Shown in pieces: positions 7,809-14,143 of a stretch of 18,261 bases of DNA. The translations under genes were made by a program, and so were the position numbers. A model generated the notes under the pieces. It saw only the letters and a list, made by a program, of their open reading frames with translations, did no database searches and was not told where the DNA came from. The stretch is from positions 1 through 18,261 of the forward strand of contig CAKUUG010000035.1 in assembly GCA_934692665.1 (NCBI GenBank). Reading direction: 5' to 3'. The stretch's first letter is position 1. Every line of letters begins with the position of its first letter. The DNA comes from an uncultured Candidatus Melainabacteria bacterium. GTDB taxonomy: Bacteria; Cyanobacteriota; Vampirovibrionia; Gastranaerophilales; Gastranaerophilaceae.

Positions 7809-9256
7809 ATTGTTTTTATGTTGAAATGTTCTTTTAGGGCTTCTATCACGTGGGGATTGATTAAAATGTTTGAACAATGTACCAAATACATCTCAAATCC
7901 GTAATCCAAAAGTGCAAGCAACAAATCAAAATTCAACAGAGTGCATTCCGAAAAGAAAATTGTGATTTTTTTGTTTTCTTTTTTGAAATCATCAATTTTT
8001 TCAAGCAACAAATCCCCCTCTAATGGAGTGCTCAAAAAAACAACATCTTTGTTTGAATTTTTAAAATTTTGAATTTCGTTGTTTGACCTGCCCAAAATAA
8101 AGACTATTTCTTCATTTTTGAGATTTAGTAATTTGTCTTTATTTAGTTCAATTTTTATGTCATTTTTCTTTTGATTTTCGGTTTTATCGAGTTTTAGGGC
8201 AGTTTCAATCAAAGGCTTGTAGTTGTTGTTTTCGATATCGACAACTTTTGTAAAAGAAATGAGTTTTTTAGAAAACAATTCTCCACGATATAGGCTATCT
8301 ATCTTTTGTACAAAATTTTGCGTAATCAAAATTGCACCTTTGAAATTTGAAAAATCATATTCAGCGTTGTCTGTACCATAATGACCTTTTAAAAATTTAT
8401 TGTTCTTAAAATACGGATACAAATTCGCCAAAAACAAAGTCCCGTTTGTATAAACGTTTATTTTTTCGCTTACGTCATAATTTTCGAGCGTTTTCAAAAC
8501 TTCGTCCAATTCATCAAAGTCATCACCCGAAACCAGAATATTGTGTCCGGATTCAAGAGTCAAATTCACAGTTGTTGATTCTTTTTTACCAAATTTTTCT
8601 TCAAGAACTTTGTATAATTTTCTTTTAATTTGCAAAGCTAATTTTGAAAATTCTAAAATCTTCCTTTTTATTTTTTCATTTCTAATAGAATAGCTATTTG
8701 TCAGTGAAAAAAATCTGATAATTTCATAATCAAAACTATCGTCATCTATGAATTTTTTCATTTTTACAATATTTATGCTTGCCAACTTCGTCATCAAAAC
8801 AATAAGCTCAAATAAGTTTTGTTTTTGATTGTTGAAGTTTTTTTGTCTTGTTGTTGTGATTTTTTCACTGTATTCAATTAATTTTGAAATTGTTGCAAAA
8901 GGCTCAATATCGAGATTTTTGTTTATTGTTTCGTAAGGCAAATTGTTATTTTTACAATATTCAAGATACAATTCTTTTGTTTCTTTTCTTATTGCATTCA
9001 ATTTTGATATCAAACCCAAGTATTTTTTTGGATTAAAACTCGTATTTATCAAAAAAATCGACAAACTTTCGACTAAATAAGAATTCGTTTCTTTGTTTAA
9101 AAACCCAAATTCTTTTAGTTTCACAACATAGAAAGAAATTTCTGAAATCTCTAATAAAATGATTTCATACAAAGAGTTCACGCTAGGATGAACCGAACAC
9201 ACTGCTCCGGTTGAACAGGAATTTTTATCCGCTATATTTTTAAAATATTCTAACAT
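7805..9256 (-). CDS. Degenerate hybrid-cluster-protein (Hcp) homologue lacking the metal ligands
   Basis: The 483-residue protein aligns along its length with Hcp (hydroxylamine/NO reductase) by recall. SCSTGAVCSVHPSVNSL matches the N-terminal Cys-x5-Cys segment; NILVSGDDFDELDEVL matches ILISGHDLKDL; INVYTNGTLFLANLYP matches VNVYTHGEMLPAHGYP; GHYGTDNAEYDFSNFKGAIL matches the NYG...FPGPI segment; and the ending NPHVIEALKEHFNIKTI matches the Hcp C-terminus. The ligand positions are changed: GHD to GDD, GEM to GTL, TSNC to TQNF. The GGCDG, LACGKY and GQCND cysteines and the WFEQK Glu-Lys pair are also not retained. The N-terminal CxxC is missing. It is therefore probably a non-enzymatic or repurposed paralogue. 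I chose the ATG at 9256, closest to the Hcp start; an in-frame GTG at 9298 would add 14 residues without a ribosome site. It follows bamA on the same strand. Confidence 0.8.
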   Translation of the reverse strand: MLEYFKNIADKNSCSTGAVCSVHPSVNSLYEIILLEISEISFYVVKLKEFGFLNKETNSYLVESLSIFLINTSFNPKKYLGLISKLNAIRKETKELYLEYCKNNNLPYETINKNLDIEPFATISKLIEYSEKITTTRQKNFNNQKQNLFELIVLMTKLASINIVKMKKFIDDDSFDYEIIRFFSLTNSYSIRNEKIKRKILEFSKLALQIKRKLYKVLEEKFGKKESTTVNLTLESGHNILVSGDDFDELDEVLKTLENYDVSEKINVYTNGTLFLANLYPYFKNNKFLKGHYGTDNAEYDFSNFKGAILITQNFVQKIDSLYRGELFSKKLISFTKVVDIENNNYKPLIETALKLDKTENQKKNDIKIELNKDKLLNLKNEEIVFILGRSNNEIQNFKNSNKDVVFLSTPLEGDLLLEKIDDFKKENKKITIFFSECTLLNFDLLLALLDYGFEMYLVHCSNILINPHVIEALKEHFNIKTI

Positions 9257-9283
9257 ATTAAAAATATAGAATAAATTTTTAAA

Positions 9284-9311
9284 ATTATAATTAACCACAA
9301 AGGCAATTCAA
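9284..9311 (-). promoter_or_regulatory. Possible promoter of the Hcp-like gene
   Basis: On the complement strand TTGAAT (9306-9311) and TATAAT (9284-9289) are spaced 16 nt, just after the bamA stop codon. This would give a leader of about 20 nt to the ATG at 9256, and it argues against the upstream GTG start. Read-through from bamA is equally possible. Confidence 0.5.
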
Positions 9312-11498
9312 CTAGTACATTTCACCCATACCAAAAGTGAAGAATCCGGATGAGCGTTTCATACCTTGGGTATTTGTTAATGGAATACCATAATCTAAAT
9401 TGATAGGTCCAAGTCCCGGAATAAATACCCTCAAGCCTACGCCGGCCGTAATTGCGTAACCTGGTTTGTCATATACACGAGAGCCTGTAGTACGGTCAAA
9501 CAATGTACCTGCGTCAACAAAAGCAGCGAGTCTTAGATTGTTCAAGAAAGAATTTGAGGTCAATCTGTCAATAAATGGGATAGGAACACGATATTCAGCG
9601 CTTCCCATCATATAGCCCGTACCTACACCAACTTCTGAAATGTTGAAACCACGTATCGTATATGGCCCACCTAGAGAATAGCCGGCAAAATCAGGCATAT
9701 TGCCGTGGATTTTTCCTCCGGCTTTTGCAGTAACAACAAATGATGATTTTTTGCCTACAGGTATGAATTTTCTAACCATACCACCGAGTTTTCCAAATGT
9801 AGAACCGGAAATTGCAATGTTTTCTTCAAATGTAATACGTGCTAACAATCCACGTCTGGCGTTTATTACGCTGTCTCTGGTATCATAGGTCAAAGCAGGT
9901 GTAATTTTTACATAAAATCCGCCTTCAAGTTCGCTTTTTCTTTGTGAAATGTCCATATTTGCGAGTCTGTATTTTTCCTTAATGCCTGAAAAATCACCCT
10001 CAGACAAATGTACATCTTCTACACCAAAAGCAATCGAACCTGATAGGTTTTTGTATGTAGTAAAATGACGAGACAAAGTAAATTCTCCGCCTAGACGTCT
10101 TTCTATTGCAAGCGGCACTTGGTAGCTGCCATAATAACGTGCAAAGCCACGTACCATCAATGATTGGTTTTCACGTTTGAACATTGGCTCTAAGAAACTA
10201 ATTTCACCTTGCAAGTTTGCTTTTTTTGCAACTGAACTATCATTCATCAAAATACCTGTACCTGCAAGCAAGTTTAAGTTTAATTTTTGACCCAAACCTC
10301 TGAAATTATTTTCACCAAAACCAACCGAGCCAAAGAAACCTGAAGCAGAATCAATACCCACACCAAGCGAAATTTTTCCTGTTCTTTGTTCTTCTAAAGC
10401 TATATAAACATCATAAAGCCCTGTTTCTTCATCTTTTTTGAGTTCTCTTTGTACATCTTTAAAAGCTGATGTTCCCATCAATCTCAAAATATCGGAACGC
10501 ATTGTGTTTTCATTGTATACAGAACCGGGCTGTAAAAATATGTTTCTTTTTACTATAAAATCACGAGTTTTATTGTTGCCATCAACAATAATATCTCCAA
10601 TTATTCCTTCATCAACGAGAATATTAACATATCCATCAGGATCATCAGAAACTTTTGTTACACGAGCCAGAATATAGCCTTTATTTGAATACAAATCTTG
10701 AATTTCTTCTATTGCTTTGTTGATATTTAAGATATTTTGCGGCAAACCCTTGTATTCATTGAGGATTTGCATAATTTCATCTTTTTTTATGCTGTTCACT
10801 CCTACAAGGTTAAAACCTGCAATAGGAGGATTTTCTTCCAAGATTATTCTCAGTTTTACGTTGTTATCGTCTATTTTAATCGGCAAAGCTCTCAAATTTT
10901 GCGTAAAATATCCTGTAGAATACAATTTTCTAAGGTCATTTGAAACTTCTGAGCGAACATATTGTTCACCTGCTTTTGAAGACAATTGCTGTCTTATGTA
11001 GTTTGTATCAAGAAGATTGTTCCCATATATTTCAATTTCTTGTATATAAACAAGGTCTGTATCGTTTATGTAGGTTCTGTCTTCGTCAATAGTAAAAATA
11101 TCTTGCGAAGTATCTTCTTGTTCTAGAGTTTCTTCTTTTTTATTGTTTTTGTTTTTTTTCAAAAATCCAAAAAAATCTTTTTTCTGTTTGGTTTTTTTAG
11201 GTTTTTCTTTTTTATATTTTGTTAAATTTTCTTTTTTTGATGAAAATACTTCTGTTTCTTCATCATCAAACTCAAACACAGGCTCTGTTTCAGCCTTTTT
11301 TATTTGAATTTCTTTTTTTGGTTCTGTTTTTTCTTTCTTTTTAAATATTGTTTTTACTTCTTTAACCTTTTTTAATGTGGTAATATCGACACGCCTAGCA
11401 TCCGATGGGGCAATTTGGTCGTATGCAAAACTGTTTTGCCCCAAAATTAAGGACAAAAATACAAAAAATGCGAGTGTCTTTATATATTTCAGTTTCAT
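9312..11498 (-). CDS. bamA: Outer-membrane assembly protein BamA/Omp85
   Basis: This 728-residue protein inserts beta-barrel proteins into the outer membrane. A Sec signal peptide covers residues 1-25 (hydrophobic AFFVFLSLILG, cut after NSFA). A Lys/Glu-rich, low-complexity linker follows (about 43-135), longer than usual. Three POTRA domains lie at about 149-222, 224-298 and 299-371, with typical GN/GV turns and the LYxxxGY/F helices. The barrel fills 375-728, with the lid-loop motif GGPYTIRGF at 610-618. The sequence ends FFTFGMGEMY, so the last residue is aromatic as in outer-membrane barrels. Three POTRA domains is the count known from cyanobacterial Omp85 rather than the five of proteobacteria. 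A weak GGA site precedes the ATG. It has its own promoter and probably continues into the Hcp-like gene 13-55 nt downstream. Confidence 0.95.
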   Translation of the reverse strand: MKLKYIKTLAFFVFLSLILGQNSFAYDQIAPSDARRVDITTLKKVKEVKTIFKKKEKTEPKKEIQIKKAETEPVFEFDDEETEVFSSKKENLTKYKKEKPKKTKQKKDFFGFLKKNKNNKKEETLEQEDTSQDIFTIDEDRTYINDTDLVYIQEIEIYGNNLLDTNYIRQQLSSKAGEQYVRSEVSNDLRKLYSTGYFTQNLRALPIKIDDNNVKLRIILEENPPIAGFNLVGVNSIKKDEIMQILNEYKGLPQNILNINKAIEEIQDLYSNKGYILARVTKVSDDPDGYVNILVDEGIIGDIIVDGNNKTRDFIVKRNIFLQPGSVYNENTMRSDILRLMGTSAFKDVQRELKKDEETGLYDVYIALEEQRTGKISLGVGIDSASGFFGSVGFGENNFRGLGQKLNLNLLAGTGILMNDSSVAKKANLQGEISFLEPMFKRENQSLMVRGFARYYGSYQVPLAIERRLGGEFTLSRHFTTYKNLSGSIAFGVEDVHLSEGDFSGIKEKYRLANMDISQRKSELEGGFYVKITPALTYDTRDSVINARRGLLARITFEENIAISGSTFGKLGGMVRKFIPVGKKSSFVVTAKAGGKIHGNMPDFAGYSLGGPYTIRGFNISEVGVGTGYMMGSAEYRVPIPFIDRLTSNSFLNNLRLAAFVDAGTLFDRTTGSRVYDKPGYAITAGVGLRVFIPGLGPINLDYGIPLTNTQGMKRSSGFFTFGMGEMY

Positions 11499-11533
11499 TA
11501 ATCCAAGTCTAAGAACGATAATTATCTAGTAAT

Positions 11534-11562
11534 ATTATATATCTAAATACCCATAAGTCCAA
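11534..11562 (-). promoter_or_regulatory. Sigma-70-type promoter of bamA
   Basis: On the complement strand TTGGAC (11557-11562) is followed after 17 nt by a perfect TATAAT (11534-11539). The predicted start near 11527 gives a leader of roughly 28 nt. Confidence 0.75.
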
Positions 11563-11593
11563 AAATATTACTAAAGTACACAATTTTGCCTTG

Positions 11594-11645
11594 AAATTTT
11601 TGTAATAGTTCACTTTTCACAAAAAAATTTTTGTTACAAAAATTT
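11594..11645. repeat. Palindrome cluster in the bamA / sigma-like divergent region
   Basis: Three copies of a 10-bp half-site are present: AAATTTTTGT at 11594-11603 and 11625-11634, and its exact reverse complement ACAAAAATTT at 11636-11645. The second and third form a perfect palindrome around one base. The first lies 31 bp upstream of the second in direct orientation, about three helical turns. The position upstream of both divergent promoters suits an operator. AT-rich composition makes partial coincidence possible. Confidence 0.5.
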
Positions 11646-11671
11646 ACATATACAAAATATTTCAATATCTT
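11643..11671 (+). promoter_or_regulatory. Candidate promoter of the sigma-like gene
   Basis: TTTACA (11643-11648) and TATCTT (11666-11671) are spaced 17 nt. The -35 matches consensus at 5 of 6 positions and the -10 at 4 of 6. The -35 overlaps the last half-site of the palindrome cluster, so binding there would compete with polymerase. Confidence 0.4.
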
Positions 11672-11680
11672 AATAAAAAG

Positions 11681-11696
11681 TGTCAAATTTCTGACA
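11681..11696. promoter_or_regulatory. Operator-like inverted repeat
   Basis: TGTCA-N6-TGACA is an inverted repeat with 5-bp arms. It sits about 10 nt past the candidate -10 and about 34 nt before the start codon. The geometry fits a dimeric repressor site or a small leader structure, but the arms are short. Confidence 0.35.
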
Positions 11697-11729
11697 TTTA
11701 TATTAATATTTTTATTAAAGGCTTGGGAA

Positions 11730-12389
11730 ATGAAAAAATTGCAAATTAATCTTGAACACAAAAGTCTAATTGTATCCGTCATCAAAGAAAATCCTAAATA
11801 CTTCGGCAACGAAGAGCTTATGGATTTGTTTATAGAAGCAATTTACAAAAAATCTTATCTCATTATTGATGCAATCCGTGATACAAAACGCCTAAAGCGT
11901 CACTTGGCAGTTATTTGTGACAATTGTATAGACCAAATAATCAAAGAAAAACAACGCTACGATGACAAAAATCCAAAAAAATCTTTTGAATTTCAGCCAC
12001 ATAGCGAATTTGTCAGTGTCAAAAAAACGCCTTTTGCAGAAAGAGAAAGCATAAGACAAGAAATCTCAAGAACCAGAAACACAGACAACATAATAAACCT
12101 AAAAGAAGAAATTCAACGAAGCGAAAAATATGATGCAGTAGACACATTGATTGACCCTGCAAATTTTTACCCTAAAAAAAGAATTTCAGAACACACTCTA
12201 GACAGATTGATTCAAATAATAAAAACAATAGAAGAACAATACCCAAACAAACGCTATTTTGAGATTTTTTTGTATCGTTATATAAAAAGATTCAATCAAA
12301 CAGACACTGCCCGTGAAATGAAAATTTCACAAGTCGAATTGTCAAAAAGATTTGTCGAAATGATAAAATTAGTCAGAGAACAGCTCTAG
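11730..12389 (+). CDS. Putative sigma-like / helix-turn-helix regulator
   Basis: This 219-residue basic protein starts at the ATG preceded by AAAGG with a suitable spacer; an earlier in-frame start at 11631 would lie in the promoter region and is rejected. Residues 20-75 (GNEELMDLFIEAIYKKSYL and what follows) read like the helical region 2 of sigma-70 factors. The C-terminal part, about 175-216 (RYIKRFNQTDTAREMKISQ then VELSKRFVEMIK), looks like a region-4-type helix-turn-helix. A charged linker (75-150) joins them. The match to sigma factors is by pattern only; an unrelated DNA-binding protein is possible. It is divergent from bamA and shares the palindrome-bearing region. Its stop codon overlaps that of the convergent response regulator. 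Confidence 0.6.
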   Translation: MKKLQINLEHKSLIVSVIKENPKYFGNEELMDLFIEAIYKKSYLIIDAIRDTKRLKRHLAVICDNCIDQIIKEKQRYDDKNPKKSFEFQPHSEFVSVKKTPFAERESIRQEISRTRNTDNIINLKEEIQRSEKYDAVDTLIDPANFYPKKRISEHTLDRLIQIIKTIEEQYPNKRYFEIFLYRYIKRFNQTDTAREMKISQVELSKRFVEMIKLVREQL

Positions 12390-13489
12390 CTGATTTCTTT
12401 GTACAAAGTAGAATATTTCAAATAATACTCTTCAGGGTTTTCTTTTGCTGCTTTAATTATGTCTTGTATTTCAACAAACTTTTTTGCAAGAACAGGGTCA
12501 AATTGGCTTCCTGCACATTTTTCTATCTCTGCTATTGCAACTTCGTGGTCTAGTGCTTTTCTGTATGAACGAGTAGAAGTCATAGCATCATAAGTATCAG
12601 CTATTGCAATTATTCTGGCTGCATAAGGGATATTTTCGCCTTCCAAATGGTCAGGATAGCCTTTTCCATCCCAGCGTTCGTGATGATGTTTTACCCCGGG
12701 GGAAATGCTGTGGAGTCTTTCTATACTGGAAATAAGACGTTCAGAGTTGATAGGGTGAGTCTTCATAATAACAAATTCATCATCAGTTAAACGCCCCGGC
12801 TTGCACAAAATTGACTCAGGAATAGCGATTTTTCCGATATCATGCAAAAGACCTGCCGTTTCTATAGATTCCAGTTGGCAATCAGGAACATTCAATTCTT
12901 TTGCCAAAATAATCGAATACAAAGTCACTCTCATCGAATGACCGTGGGTGTAAGGGTCTTTTGCGTCCAGTGCTGATGTTATTGATTTTATTGTTTTATA
13001 AAACAATTCCTTTAAATCTTTTAAAATCAAAGATTTTGAAGAAACGAGATCAAACTTGCTCAATCCGTTTCTGATTGCTTCTTGTAATTCATCAGGATTG
13101 AAGGGTTTTAAAACATATTGGAACAAATTGCACTTGTTTACGGCATCTGTAATGATTTCTACATCAGAAAAACCTGTTAAAAGAATTTTTATGACATCAG
13201 GTGCGATTTTGTTTGCTTCCTCCAAGAATTTTGTTCCTTCCATAATAGGCATCTTGTGGTCTGAAACAATCAAAGAAACATCATTTATATTGTTTTTTAA
13301 AGTTTCCAATCCCTCAAGCCCGTTTGAAGCTGTTAAGATATTGTATTTACCCCTGAATGTTCTTTTCAAAAGTTGAAGATTGTTTATTTCATCATCCACA
13401 ATTAATATCGTATGTTCATTGTTAACAGAAGTTGCACTAATCAAATCTCCGACACTATTCAAAAAGAAATCATTTTTTAAATTAAACAC
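12386..13489 (-). CDS. Response regulator with HD-GYP c-di-GMP phosphodiesterase domain
   Basis: This is a 367-residue two-domain protein. The receiver domain spans about 25-142, with acidic pocket Asp32-Asp33, phospho-acceptor Asp77 (SDHKMP), Thr105 and Lys128 (KPF). The HD-GYP domain spans about 160-345: His184, HD pair 216-217 (LLHDIGK), HHHE at 268-271, GYP at 277-279 and IADTYDAMT at 296-304. All metal and signature residues are present, so it should hydrolyse c-di-GMP when phosphorylated. The start is a GTG with a good AGAGGA ribosome site (13497-13502). The nearest promoter is of sigma-28 type, which ties it to the motility regulon. No cognate histidine kinase is adjacent. It converges on the sigma-like gene with a 4-nt stop-codon overlap. 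Confidence 0.94.
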   Translation of the reverse strand: MFNLKNDFFLNSVGDLISATSVNNEHTILIVDDEINNLQLLKRTFRGKYNILTASNGLEGLETLKNNINDVSLIVSDHKMPIMEGTKFLEEANKIAPDVIKILLTGFSDVEIITDAVNKCNLFQYVLKPFNPDELQEAIRNGLSKFDLVSSKSLILKDLKELFYKTIKSITSALDAKDPYTHGHSMRVTLYSIILAKELNVPDCQLESIETAGLLHDIGKIAIPESILCKPGRLTDDEFVIMKTHPINSERLISSIERLHSISPGVKHHHERWDGKGYPDHLEGENIPYAARIIAIADTYDAMTSTRSYRKALDHEVAIAEIEKCAGSQFDPVLAKKFVEIQDIIKAAKENPEEYYLKYSTLYKEIS

Positions 13490-13517
13490 AATTATATCCT
13501 CTTCAATTTTAAAAACT

Positions 13518-13544
13518 GTATCGGCACAAATTTTTAAAACTTTA
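13518..13544 (-). promoter_or_regulatory. Sigma-28 (FliA-type) promoter of the HD-GYP gene
   Basis: On the complement strand TAAAGTTT (13537-13544), 11 nt, then GCCGATAC (13518-13525). The flagellar sigma-28 consensus is TAAAGTTT-N11-GCCGATAA, so the match is 15 of 16 with exact spacing. The predicted start near 13511 gives a leader of about 22 nt with the AGAGGA site before the GTG. Confidence 0.9.
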
Positions 13545-13556
13545 ATTTTTTAAAAA

Positions 13557-13593
13557 AATTAAAACCGCTTTTTATTTTTAAGCGGTTTTAATT
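13557..13593 (-). terminator. Intrinsic terminator of the coiled-coil gene
   Basis: A perfect 14-bp stem, AATTAAAACCGCTT / AAGCGGTTTTAATT, has a 9-nt loop just after the stop codon. It is followed on the complement by a T-run. The ACCGC/GCGGT core gives it stability. It separates the coiled-coil gene from the sigma-28 promoter that follows. Confidence 0.88.
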
Positions 13594-13595
13594 AA

Positions 13596-14069
13596 TTATT
13601 TGAAATATCCAAAAGTACTTTCTATGTCTTGATCCAGATTTTCTTTTATAGCATCTCTATCTTCTCTTGTCGCTTGCAAGTCAGTTTCAATTGCACTTTG
13701 CTGCACTTCTACATCATTTTCATAGCTGGTTGTTTCTTTTTCTACTTTTTCTATTTCTCTATCTTCTTCGTTTTTTAAATCTTTTAATTCATCTTTTAAT
13801 TCTTCATACTCAGACAAAAGTTCACTTCTGGTGTTGGAATCAACTTCTTCACCATCTTCTGATACATTTTCTTTTCTTGCTTTTGAAACTTCATCAATTT
13901 TGTTTTGAATTTGGGATTCTTCTTGACAATATTTTGCATGGATTTGAGAAATCCTATTAGAAGATTGTTTAGACTTTAGTCTTTTTCCCATCGTCAAAGA
14001 AAGCAAAGACGAAGTATCATCTTGGATTTTTGCATCATACAATAGCAGAGTATTAAGTTGGGTTAACAT
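13596..14069 (-). CDS. Acidic coiled-coil hypothetical protein (157 aa)
   Basis: I do not recognise this protein. It is 157 residues and strongly acidic, with heptad-like helix over about 45-150 (for example ELLSEYEELKDELKDLKNE, 83-101). The ending is IESTFGYFK. There is no signal peptide and only one Cys. The first 30 residues (MLTQLNTLLLYDAKIQDDT) are more hydrophobic and could pack against a partner. The start is set by AAAGGA 6 nt before the ATG. It lies 74 nt after the SNF2 helicase stop on the same strand and has a strong terminator behind it. Its upstream region carries a 14-mer nearly identical to one at the right-edge sigma-28 promoter. A secreted or flagellar-accessory rod is conceivable but unsupported. 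Confidence 0.78.
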   Translation of the reverse strand: MLTQLNTLLLYDAKIQDDTSSLLSLTMGKRLKSKQSSNRISQIHAKYCQEESQIQNKIDEVSKARKENVSEDGEEVDSNTRSELLSEYEELKDELKDLKNEEDREIEKVEKETTSYENDVEVQQSAIETDLQATREDRDAIKENLDQDIESTFGYFK

Positions 14070-14143
14070 TGTTGTTCCTTTTAGTACCTACATAATGATA
14101 ATTCCAAAAAGGTAACATTTCCTAACACTTATATAAAGAATTA

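Noticed and set aside
7805..9298. Active hydroxylamine/NO reductase (Hcp)
   Set aside because: The scaffold matches, but the hybrid-cluster ligand residues are substituted, so enzyme activity of the known kind is not supported.
14111..14140. A third sigma-28 promoter at the shared 14-mer
   Set aside because: The GCCGATAA -10 element is absent on either strand at the required spacing.
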